Below, one piece after another: positions 1-6,267 of a DNA stretch of 6,541 nucleotides (the first letter of the stretch is position 1; each line of letters starts with the position of its first letter). Origin of the DNA: Thiotrichaceae bacterium UBA7357 (GTDB lineage Bacteria > Pseudomonadota > Gammaproteobacteria > Eutrophobiales > Eutrophobiaceae); contig DKOR01000036.1 of NCBI GenBank assembly GCA_002470825.1, positions 376 through 6,916 of the forward strand, in the 5' to 3' direction. Both the position numbers and the translations under genes were made by a program. The notes beneath the pieces are model-generated. The model worked only from the letters and a program-made list of their open reading frames with translations, was not told the DNA's origin and did no database searches.

Positions 1-39
1 AATTTTGAGTAGACCCTTCAGTAATTCAATTTATCATTA

Positions 40-193
40 TTATTCTTCAAGCAGTTTCATCTTATAGCTATCTAGGTCTTCGGCAAAGACAATAACCGTC
101 TCTTCAACTTCCATAGGTCCTGCCTTTCTAACGACAAGGTTTCCAATTCTCAAAATTATGTGCAACATACACATATTTAATATTTCCATATCT
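40..193 (-). pseudogene. gloA: Decayed 3' fragment of glyoxalase I (lactoylglutathione lyase)
   Basis: A relic of GloA, which converts the methylglyoxal-glutathione hemithioacetal to S-lactoylglutathione. The open frame ending at 40 encodes VVRKAGPM and then ETVIVFAEDLDSYKMKLLEE. This lines up without gaps with the C-terminus of E. coli GloA as I recall it ([27 protein letters not shown]), with about 15 of 27 residues identical. Upstream, pieces of the expected GHIAICV...FEKI...GGNVVRK stretch occur in different frames: YGNI in one frame at about 179-190, ICV in a second, FEN back in the first, then GNLVVRKAGP in the frame that runs to the stop. This implies several small indels. Roughly the first 70 codons are missing, and the relic begins immediately after the purN stop. 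The two metal ligands that should lie in this part are lost: His74 is Asn (YGNI) and Glu122 is Lys (codon at 55-57). The DPDG turn has become DLDS. An ATG at 187-189, five bases after the purN stop, could give a 49-residue peptide, but I infer no function. Bases 1-39 hold only clustered stop codons and nothing recognisable. Confidence 0.72.
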
Positions 194-796
194 TTAATCT
201 GAGGGCAATAAAATAATGCCATCTATTATTTTTTGTATCGTTTTTGAAAACAAGACATGTTCAACTTTTAAAACTTTGGCTGCTAGTGACTCCGGTGTCT
301 CATCTAAGGCAATAGATACAGTTTGTTGTGTCAAGACTGCACCCTCGTCATATTTTCCATTCACTAAGTGAATAGTTACACCACTTTCTATTTCGCCAGC
401 AGCCAGAACAGCAGTATGGATATTAATTCCGAACATACCTTTTCCACCAAATTTTGGCAATAAGGATGGATGAATATTAATAACTTTATGCTTATAACGC
501 GAGAGTACTCTCGGACCAATCTTTTTCATGAATCCGGCTAATAAGACAAGATCAATATCATGTTCGTCTAATGCCTCAACCATCGCCTTATCTGATGCAT
601 CTGAATCAGGATAGATACTTGAATCTATACAAGCCGTTTTAATGTTTTTTTCTTGAGCTAATGCTAACGCTAATGAATTCTTATTATTACTAATTACAAG
701 TTCAATATTGGCTGATAATTCACCGTGCTTACAAGCATGCTCTATAGCCATCATATTACTGCCACGGCCGGAAACTAAAATGCCAAGTTTCTTCAT
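194..796 (-). CDS. purN: Phosphoribosylglycinamide formyltransferase (GAR transformylase)
   Basis: Transfers a formyl group from 10-formyltetrahydrofolate to glycinamide ribonucleotide, the third step of purine synthesis, in the cytosol. The 200-residue product covers the whole single-domain family (E. coli 212). The phosphate loop SGRGSNM is at 9-15 and the LLAGFMKKI folate-pocket segment at 85-93. The signature INIHPSLLPKFGGKGM (106-121) carries catalytic Asn107 and His109, and Asp150 in YDEG matches E. coli Asp144, so all catalytic residues are present. The loop after PSLLPK is the GGKGMFG variant, as in Bacteroidetes-type enzymes, instead of the E. coli PGLHTH form. The ATG is fixed by an AGG Shine-Dalgarno six bases upstream and by its 4-nt ATGA overlap with the pdxB stop, which implies translational coupling. 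The common partner purM is absent here. A gloA relic follows directly. Confidence 0.97.
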   Translation of the reverse strand: MKKLGILVSGRGSNMMAIEHACKHGELSANIELVISNNKNSLALALAQEKNIKTACIDSSIYPDSDASDKAMVEALDEHDIDLVLLAGFMKKIGPRVLSRYKHKVINIHPSLLPKFGGKGMFGINIHTAVLAAGEIESGVTIHLVNGKYDEGAVLTQQTVSIALDETPESLAAKVLKVEHVLFSKTIQKIIDGIILLPSD

Positions 797-1938
797 GTTG
801 GACCTGTTTTAAATCCTAATTCTGACAAACATTGTCTCATCGCTTTATTCATTTTTTTTGTATTGATTTTTTTATTCGTAAACTCACGTCTTATTGGATA
901 GTTCTTTCTTAAATTATCAAAATAAATTCCATGTTCGATAGTCGGCATACTTACTAGTTCTCTAAGTGCTACAGCATCACTTCTGACATCATAAGCCTGC
1001 ATTACTGCTAACTGAACTGCAGCATCATCATCACACTCGATAGTGTTATTTATTGACTCAAGACTGCAAACATCCACATTGTTCGACATATTTTTTGTGT
1101 GCTTGGACAAAGCTTTTGCAAGAATTTCAGTTGCCTTAAGTTTGCCATCATAGCTATAACCAGCAATATGCGGTGTTCCAATAAAGCATTGCTTTAATAA
1201 GTTGATATTTATTTCTGGTTCATTGCACCATACATCGAGAATCAATGTAGCATCTGGATTAGTTGCTTTGAATGATAATAATGCAGATTCATCAACTACT
1301 TCTCCACGTGAAGTATTAATCAGAATCACATTTGGTTTTAACTTATCTAGAAATGATTCATTAATTAATTGACTAGTTGGGTATTGGCCACCTGTTGTTA
1401 GTGGGACGTGTAATGTAATAATATCTGCTTTCAAAATCTGTTCAAGTTCTTGATAAGATTCTGTTGATTCTTGTTCTGCTAATGGAGGATCATTTAACAA
1501 GCATTTTGTACCTACTGATTCCAAGAAATATTTCACCTTAGAACCAACCTGTCCATAGCCAATGATGCCTACAGTTTTTTTACTTATATCAAAATTCTCA
1601 TACTCAGCAATTGCAAATAAACTACTTAAAACATATTCGGCAACCGAACGAGCATTACTTCCCGGAGCATGAACAAAAATAATATTATTTTTTTTAAGAT
1701 ATTTCGTGTCAATATGATCAATACCACTTGTTGCAGACCCAATAAAACCAACCTTAGAATCTTTTAAAAGAGAAAAATCGACCTTGGTTACCGATCTTAC
1801 TAATAATACATCTGCATTCTTTATAGTTGAATTATCAAGAGAACGACCATCGATTAACTTCACCCTACCAAATCTTGAAAAGGTCTCTTCAGCAAGAAGT
1901 ATTTGTTTATCAGCAACGATGGTTAATGGTTGAGACAC
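793..1938 (-). CDS. pdxB: Erythronate-4-phosphate dehydrogenase
   Basis: Oxidises 4-phospho-D-erythronate to 2-oxo-3-hydroxy-4-phosphobutanoate, the second step of the DXP-dependent pyridoxal 5'-phosphate pathway; cytosolic and NAD-linked. The 381 residues match the family (E. coli 378). Order of parts: substrate-binding lobe with LLVRSVTKV (45-53) and GSATSGIDHID (67-77); Rossmann nucleotide-binding lobe with GIIGYGQVG (124-132) and the acidic NAD-side residue in NDPP (149-152); catalytic Arg211 (NTSRG), Glu240 (CNEPE) and His257 (TPHIAGYS); then the PdxB-specific dimerisation domain from about 290, with FDNLRKNYPIRRE at 340-352. That last domain separates it from SerA and other D-2-hydroxyacid dehydrogenases. 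The start is GTG at 1936-1938: an in-frame TAG lies just upstream and no other start codon precedes the conserved LTIVAD strand. No convincing Shine-Dalgarno is seen. The stop overlaps the purN start (ATGA). Confidence 0.96.
   Translation of the reverse strand: MSQPLTIVADKQILLAEETFSRFGRVKLIDGRSLDNSTIKNADVLLVRSVTKVDFSLLKDSKVGFIGSATSGIDHIDTKYLKKNNIIFVHAPGSNARSVAEYVLSSLFAIAEYENFDISKKTVGIIGYGQVGSKVKYFLESVGTKCLLNDPPLAEQESTESYQELEQILKADIITLHVPLTTGGQYPTSQLINESFLDKLKPNVILINTSRGEVVDESALLSFKATNPDATLILDVWCNEPEININLLKQCFIGTPHIAGYSYDGKLKATEILAKALSKHTKNMSNNVDVCSLESINNTIECDDDAAVQLAVMQAYDVRSDAVALRELVSMPTIEHGIYFDNLRKNYPIRREFTNKKINTKKMNKAMRQCLSELGFKTGPT
803..806 (-). promoter_or_regulatory. Ribosome binding site of purN
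   Basis: CAGG on the minus strand, inside the last codons of pdxB, with six bases between AGG and the purN ATG at 794-796. It supports this start over any internal Met and shows that purN is translated from the pdxB message. Confidence 0.6.
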
Positions 1939-1955
1939 TAAACAGAGATTCTAAG

Positions 1956-1961
1956 TTTATA
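1956..1961 (-). promoter_or_regulatory. Possible -10 element (TATAAA) upstream of pdxB
   Basis: TATAAA on the minus strand ends 17 bases before the pdxB GTG. It matches the sigma-70 -10 consensus at five of six positions. No good -35 box sits 16-18 bases further upstream, and the region is so AT-rich that a chance match is likely. If used, the message would have a leader of only about ten bases, which would fit the missing Shine-Dalgarno. The alternative is read-through from secF. Confidence 0.2.
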
Positions 1962-2002
1962 TTTAATAGACGAGAAATAAATCTCATATTAATAATGCAA
2001 GA

Positions 2003-2018
2003 GGATAAAGAGTTATCC
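2003..2018 (-). other. Short hairpin in the secF-pdxB spacer
   Basis: GGATAA, loop CTCT, TTATCC on the minus strand: a perfect 6-bp stem starting about 12 bases after the secF stop. Only two of the six pairs are G-C, and the following bases (TCTTGCATTATT) are not a solid U-run, so it is at best a weak attenuator or an mRNA 3'-end stabiliser for the yajC-secD-secF transcript. Confidence 0.3.
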
Positions 2019-2030
2019 ATGAAAGACCAC

Positions 2031-2966
2031 TTAAGGCATGGTATCCAAGTCAGCACCTTCTTTTTGAACCGGCATCAAGTCTTCTTTTGTGATGCCCAGA
2101 GAGAGAGTAACTGGACTAGCGACAAAGATAGATGAGTAAGTGCCTATCAACACACCAATGATCAAAGCAGTAGCAAAGCTATGAATTATTTCACCGCCAA
2201 GAACAAACAACGCAGATAAAACTAATAATGTTGTTAATGAAGTCACTAAAGTTCTGCTCAACGTTTGGTTTAGTGAAAGGTTAAATATTTCTACTGATGT
2301 TGCCTCTCGGACTTTATGAAAATTTTCACGAACACGGTCAAACACGACAATAGTATCATTCAAAGAATAACCAATCACAGCAAGTAATGCCGCAAGCACC
2401 GTCAAGTCAAAATCGAAGTGTGTTATTGAAAAAATACCCAAGGTAATCACCACATCATGCACAAGTGCTGCAATTGCACCTACAGCAAAACGTCTCTGAA
2501 AGCGCAGTGCGACATAAATGAAGACACCCATCAACGCATAGATCATGGCTAAGCCACCATCATCTTTAAGTTCTTCGCCTACCTGTGGACCAACAAACTC
2601 AATTCGGCGCATTTGTATATTTGCGCCTGCATCCTTCAATAAGCCCATTATTTTATTACTGATATCTGCGTTATTTAAGCCTTCGCTCGGTGGTATACGA
2701 ATTAAGACATCACTAGCAGAACCAAAGTACTGAATAATGGCATCTTTAAATTCTGAGTTATTTAGCGAAGTTCGGATGCTATCTAAATCAACAGATTCTG
2801 AATAACCAACCTCAACCAGTGTTCCTCCGGTAAAATCAATTCCAAAAGTCAAACCTTCTAGGGATATTGAAATAATAGATATGAAAATCAGTAGGCTGGA
2901 AACTACTAAGCCAACTTTCCGTTTACTCATAAAATCGAGATTAAATTTTGTTTTTTGCATTTCCAT
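2031..2966 (-). CDS. secF: Protein translocase subunit SecF
   Basis: Inner-membrane RND-type partner of SecD; the pair uses the proton gradient to pull secreted proteins across SecYEG after the SecA-driven step. The length of 311 residues is usual (E. coli 323). TM1 is at about 16-36, followed by FGIDFTGGTL (41-50) and the periplasmic P4 domain (about 50-135) ending in FVGPQVGEEL (124-133). TM2-TM6 lie at about 138-287. Conserved features are LVHDVVITLG (168-177) and GYSLNDTIVVFDRVRENF (199-216); Asp204 in the latter lies in the TM4 region important for proton transfer. Position +1 is the first ATG (2964-2966), with the purine-rich GAGAAAG about seven bases upstream; a second Met at residue 3 is a possible alternative. 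It follows secD by 39 nt and is presumably in the same transcript. The short tail after TM6 is polar and cytoplasmic. Confidence 0.98.
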   Translation of the reverse strand: MEMQKTKFNLDFMSKRKVGLVVSSLLIFISIISISLEGLTFGIDFTGGTLVEVGYSESVDLDSIRTSLNNSEFKDAIIQYFGSASDVLIRIPPSEGLNNADISNKIMGLLKDAGANIQMRRIEFVGPQVGEELKDDGGLAMIYALMGVFIYVALRFQRRFAVGAIAALVHDVVITLGIFSITHFDFDLTVLAALLAVIGYSLNDTIVVFDRVRENFHKVREATSVEIFNLSLNQTLSRTLVTSLTTLLVLSALFVLGGEIIHSFATALIIGVLIGTYSSIFVASPVTLSLGITKEDLMPVQKEGADLDTMP

Positions 2967-3005
2967 GATAACTTTCTCTACGTGATGCGTTTTGTATTTC
3001 AGTTT

Positions 3006-4865
3006 TTATATTTTCAACTTTTCCAGGCGACGTCTGCCATAAATTAAATTGACTAAGCCGCGTGACACCATTATTGCGGTAAACATTGAAGACAAAATAC
3101 CTAATGACAAGGTCACAGCAAAGCCTTTGATAGGACCGGTACCAAAGCTGAATAAGACTAGTGCCGCAAGCAAGGTGGTAATATTGGCATCTGCAATCGT
3201 TGAGAATGCTTTCTCATACCCAGAATGAATACTGGCTTGAGGTGAATTACCATTACGTACCTCCTCGCGAATACGCTCAAAAATCAATACATTTGCGTCA
3301 ACTGCCATGCCAACCGTCAAAACGATTCCAGCAATTCCTGGTAATGTCAGCGTTGCTTGCAACAAAGATAATAAGGCAACAATCAGAACTAGATTTAAGG
3401 CTAGTGCAACATTGGCAATAAGTCCAAAAACCTTGTAATAAACAGCCATAAATACAAGCACTAATGCAAATCCTATTAGTACTGAATTAAAACCTTTATC
3501 AATATTATCCTGTCCTAAACTTGGACCAACAGTGCGTTCTTCTATAATGTAGATTGGTGCTGCCAATGCCCCGGCACGAAGTAATAACGAAAGTGTCCTT
3601 GCTTCTTTTGTTGACTCAAGTCCGGTGATTTGAAAACGTTTCCCCAGCTGTTCGCGTATGACGGCTGCATTGATAACTTCTTCTATTACTTCTTTCTTTT
3701 CAGTAAGCTCACCATTTTCTTCAACTACTTCTATCTTGTTTTCTATAAACACAACCGCGAGTCGTTTACCTACATTGTCACGCGTTGCAGCACTCATTCG
3801 TTTTGCACCCTTACCATCCAAAGTAATAGTTACATTTGGTTGGCCACTTAAACCATCAATACCTGATGCAGCATCTATAATTGAATCACCAGTAAGCATT
3901 ACCTGTTTTTTTAACAAAATAGGCTGTCCACCGCGTTGATAATAAAGTTTTGAGCCTGCAGGAACGCGACTATTCACTGCATCTTGCGCATCATGATCTT
4001 CATCGACCATTCTAAACTCAAGCGTAGCGGTAGCTCCCAAAATATTTTTTGCTTTTGCTGTATCTTGCACACCTGGAAGTTGAACCACGACACGACTAAA
4101 TCCTTGTTGCTGGATAACTGGCTCCGCAACACCCAACTCATTCACGCGTTTTCTGAGTGTTGTTATATTTTGTTGTAAAGCCAGTTTTTGTGTGTCGATT
4201 AAAACTTGTTCTTTCAGTTTGACAATCAGCTGTGATTCATCGCTGGCTGTATTTGGAATTATCACATCAAGTTCCTGAAAATCATCTTCGATTAGCAATT
4301 GTCCGCTATCACGCTCTTCATCATCTTTGAAGCGAACCAATAATCCACCTGTTTTATTTCGAATGATTGTTTTGTATCGAACTTTGTTTTTTCGTAATAT
4401 GCTCCGCAAATCGGAGATATATCGATCTTCTGCTTTGGAAATGGCCGCTTCCATATCAACTTGCATTAAAAAATGAACACCACCACGTAGATCGAGACCT
4501 AAAAACATCGGCTCAGCACCCAATTTTGCTAACCAGTCGGGTGTTGCAGGGGCTAAATTTAGTGCAACCGAGTAGTTCCTGCCTAAAGACTTTTCTACGA
4601 TAGACTTCCCTTTCAATTGAGTCTCCGTATCGTTAAACCTAATAGTTAGATTTTCTAAACCTACTTTAATCGATTTAAACGCTATCCCTGCCTCTTCTAA
4701 TGCCGTACTGACTTGGAATTCTGTTAATTCACTGACCTCTGTTCCACCAGAAGCAGAGACTTGTAATGACGGATCTTTGTCATACAAGTTTGGCAGGGCA
4801 AACAAAAGTCCCAAACCAATCATTATAATTATAAAACTATATTTCCAAGGCGAATAACGATTCAT
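3006..4865 (-). CDS. secD: Protein translocase subunit SecD
   Basis: The larger subunit of the SecDF accessory complex in the inner membrane, assisting release and pulling of preproteins on the periplasmic side. Its 619 residues match E. coli SecD (615). TM1 is at about 8-25, followed by a large periplasmic P1 domain (about 26-455) with the conserved LGLDLRGGVHFLMQVD (122-137), TLRKRVNELGVAEPVIQQQG (236-255) and LLLRAGALAAPI (427-438, then VGPSLG 446-451). TM2-TM6 lie at about 460-605. TM4 carries VGMAVDANVLIFERIREE (518-535), with Asp523 equal to the functional Asp519 of E. coli. A basic cytoplasmic end (GRRRLEKLKI) closes the protein. The ATG start has AGG eight bases upstream (4874-4876). 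It sits 43 nt after yajC and 39 nt before secF, and there is no sign of damage. Confidence 0.98.
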   Translation of the reverse strand: MNRYSPWKYSFIIIMIGLGLLFALPNLYDKDPSLQVSASGGTEVSELTEFQVSTALEEAGIAFKSIKVGLENLTIRFNDTETQLKGKSIVEKSLGRNYSVALNLAPATPDWLAKLGAEPMFLGLDLRGGVHFLMQVDMEAAISKAEDRYISDLRSILRKNKVRYKTIIRNKTGGLLVRFKDDEERDSGQLLIEDDFQELDVIIPNTASDESQLIVKLKEQVLIDTQKLALQQNITTLRKRVNELGVAEPVIQQQGFSRVVVQLPGVQDTAKAKNILGATATLEFRMVDEDHDAQDAVNSRVPAGSKLYYQRGGQPILLKKQVMLTGDSIIDAASGIDGLSGQPNVTITLDGKGAKRMSAATRDNVGKRLAVVFIENKIEVVEENGELTEKKEVIEEVINAAVIREQLGKRFQITGLESTKEARTLSLLLRAGALAAPIYIIEERTVGPSLGQDNIDKGFNSVLIGFALVLVFMAVYYKVFGLIANVALALNLVLIVALLSLLQATLTLPGIAGIVLTVGMAVDANVLIFERIREEVRNGNSPQASIHSGYEKAFSTIADANITTLLAALVLFSFGTGPIKGFAVTLSLGILSSMFTAIMVSRGLVNLIYGRRRLEKLKI

Positions 4866-4908
4866 GACAATAACCTGATTAAAAGGAATGTATTTTTAAT
4901 AATTTAGC

Positions 4909-5235
4909 TTAAAGTGTCTTTAGTGTGCCTTTTGGCATAACAATAGAGACTGACTGTTTTTGTACCTTTACATTTGTACCTTCTGCAACCTCTACTAAAA
5001 GAAAGTTATCACCAACCTCTTTTATTTTACCAAGGATGCCGCCATTTGTGGAAATCTCATCATCCTTAGCCAAGGAAGAAACTAGTGCCTTGTGTTGTTT
5101 TGCCTGTTTTAATTGAGGACGTATGAGAAAAAAATAAAAAACAACAAATAATATTATTAGCGGCAAAAAACTAGTTAGACTAGCTTCCTGTTGTGAGGGC
5201 GCGGCCCATGCGTTACTGACAAAAAAATCTAACAT
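4909..5235 (-). CDS. yajC: Sec translocon accessory protein YajC
   Basis: Small inner-membrane protein that joins SecDF at the SecYEG holotranslocon. It has 108 residues (E. coli 110). A signal-like N-terminus (SNAWAAP, 7-13) typical of proteobacterial YajC precedes one transmembrane helix (about 21-38), then the conserved FFLIRPQLKQAKQHKAL (35-51). A small cytoplasmic beta domain follows with ISTNGGILGKIKEV (61-74), matching the family's GG-(I/V)-x-GK motif. The ATG at 5233-5235 gives the usual family N-terminus; the ribosome site is weak (GAG nine bases upstream). It is the first gene of yajC-secD-secF and has its own candidate promoter. In many gammaproteobacteria queA and tgt precede yajC; here an MNIO partner gene does. 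Confidence 0.97.
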   Translation of the reverse strand: MLDFFVSNAWAAPSQQEASLTSFLPLIILFVVFYFFLIRPQLKQAKQHKALVSSLAKDDEISTNGGILGKIKEVGDNFLLVEVAEGTNVKVQKQSVSIVMPKGTLKTL

Positions 5236-5265
5236 TGATGAGTTCTCAGAGTTTCAAAAACGCGC

Positions 5266-5274
5266 ATTATGCCA
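5266..5274 (-). promoter_or_regulatory. Extended -10 promoter of yajC-secD-secF
   Basis: Minus-strand TGG followed at once by CATAAT: a five-of-six match to TATAAT with the TGn extension, which commonly compensates for a poor -35 box. None of the hexamers 16-18 bases upstream resembles TTGACA. Transcription would begin near 5258, giving a leader of about 23 bases before the yajC ATG. It lies in the largest spacer of the window (5236-5349), an AT-rich 114 nt without any coding potential or clear terminator for the upstream gene. Confidence 0.5.
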
Positions 5275-5349
5275 TAATTTGACTAAGATATAGAAAAGAT
5301 AATGTGTTTATTAGTTAATTTAGTGATTTCTCTTAATTTCAAGGAATTA

Positions 5350-6267
5350 CTAAGCCTGCTCCAGCATTTCACTCTCCAGTAATTGCTGAAAAGTGGCTTT
5401 TATAGTCTGAACCATTTCATCTTGAGCACCAATTCTTCTCAAATTTTCTAATATATAGTCGACACTGACCGTGCCATTAACATGTTGAAACAAAGAGGCG
5501 AAGCCTTCGCTAAGCTCAACTTTTTTCTGATCAATAGTTGGTTCACATTGTGACATATGACTGACATGAACACGGGCAATGAATAACCTCGGGTCATCTT
5601 TTTCTAACACCTTCTTTCGTGTCACCTCAGCAAGCGGTTTTTTATTCAATGTACGCCAAAGGTCACACCCTATATCAGGACAAAATGATTGTTTTAATTT
5701 TTCATATGATTGAGGAATCATTGCTACACAGACATACGGTGCTAATTTTATTTTTTTAGTAGACCAACATTGGTCTACTTGCGATGATTTAATATGAAGT
5801 TGTCCGTTTTCTAATACTTCACGTTTTAAGGCCTCACTAATCCAGGTCACACCCAGTTCCGCTTCCAATATCATAGAAACTTTTTTCTGTTCATGAGCAG
5901 TGCTAAATGGAAGTTCATTTAAACACTCTCCGATACGCCTCCCGAAGTATGTCATACGTTCTATGGTAGCTGTTCGCATGGTTAACACATCAACCAAACT
6001 TTTTAGCGTTTCTATTCCACCAGAAATAGAGGAAAGTATGCTAAAGCTAACGGGAAAGAAACAACAGAAATGAGATAGCAACAGATCAATTCGAATTTTC
6101 GCGTCTAAGTCTAGTGCATCAGACCGAATTGTATTGAAGTCATTTCTTTCCTCTTCATTTAATTCATATTGATGAAGAGCAGCAGTTGAATTTTCAGAAA
6201 AATCCTTTCGCACATTGCTATCGAATATTAAATCGAACAACGCACGTTCTTGTTCCTGAAAACTCAT
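5350..6267 (-). CDS. Putative MNIO (DUF692) partner protein
   Basis: Not recognised as a named gene. I read it as the partner of the DUF692 oxidase encoded just upstream, because its ATG overlaps that gene's stop by 4 nt (ATGA), it lacks its own Shine-Dalgarno, and MNIO enzymes usually need such a partner to bind the precursor peptide. Residues 8-50 form a helical start (LFDLIFDSNVRKDF...YELNEEERNDF) of the kind seen at the front of TglI-like partners. Residues 58-150 are helical, with an FPVSFSILSSI segment (71-81), a YFGRRIGECL segment (107-116) and an acidic helix with EAELG (135-139), a layout like DUF2063 proteins such as BufC. The C-terminus (about 250-305, SLFQHVNGTVSVDYILENLR then QLLESEMLEQA) looks like a small winged-helix or PqqD-like recognition fold. 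There are eight cysteines, including a Cys68-Cys69 pair and CPDIGC (196-201). No signal peptide or membrane segment is evident. The family call rests on context plus pattern resemblance only. Confidence 0.55.
   Translation of the reverse strand: MSFQEQERALFDLIFDSNVRKDFSENSTAALHQYELNEEERNDFNTIRSDALDLDAKIRIDLLLSHFCCFFPVSFSILSSISGGIETLKSLVDVLTMRTATIERMTYFGRRIGECLNELPFSTAHEQKKVSMILEAELGVTWISEALKREVLENGQLHIKSSQVDQCWSTKKIKLAPYVCVAMIPQSYEKLKQSFCPDIGCDLWRTLNKKPLAEVTRKKVLEKDDPRLFIARVHVSHMSQCEPTIDQKKVELSEGFASLFQHVNGTVSVDYILENLRRIGAQDEMVQTIKATFQQLLESEMLEQA
5751..5779 (-). repeat. Perfect inverted repeat followed by an A7 run, inside a gene
   Basis: On the plus strand AGTAGACCAA (5758-5767), CA, TTGGTCTACT (5770-5779): 10-bp arms with no mismatch and a two-base centre, so the inner one or two pairs would open to form a loop in RNA. 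In the mRNA of the MNIO partner gene the hairpin covers codons for VDQCWST (164-170) and is followed immediately by seven A (5751-5757). It is not an intrinsic terminator in either direction: an A-run, not a U-run, follows in the sense direction, and on the plus strand the T-run precedes the stem. Confidence 0.75.

Noticed and set aside
194..222. ATG at 220-222 as the start of the gloA-fragment frame
   Set aside because: This extension lies inside the purN 3' end in another frame and has no glyoxalase similarity; the similarity begins only after the purN stop.
2003..2018. The secF-pdxB hairpin as a true rho-independent terminator
   Set aside because: The stem is only 6 bp with two G-C pairs, and no solid U-run follows; kept only as a weak hairpin.
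1827..2135. Plus-strand open frame of 102 codons across the pdxB start and secF end
   Set aside because: Antisense to two clear conserved genes, low-complexity translation without any family motif, and no ribosome site.
3658..3939. Plus-strand open frame of 93 codons inside secD
   Set aside because: Shadow of the secD reading frame; Ser/Thr-rich translation mirrors the antisense of the P1 domain.
5758..5779. The perfect hairpin as an intrinsic terminator
   Set aside because: It lies mid-gene and is followed by an A-run in the sense direction; in the antisense direction the T-run precedes the stem.
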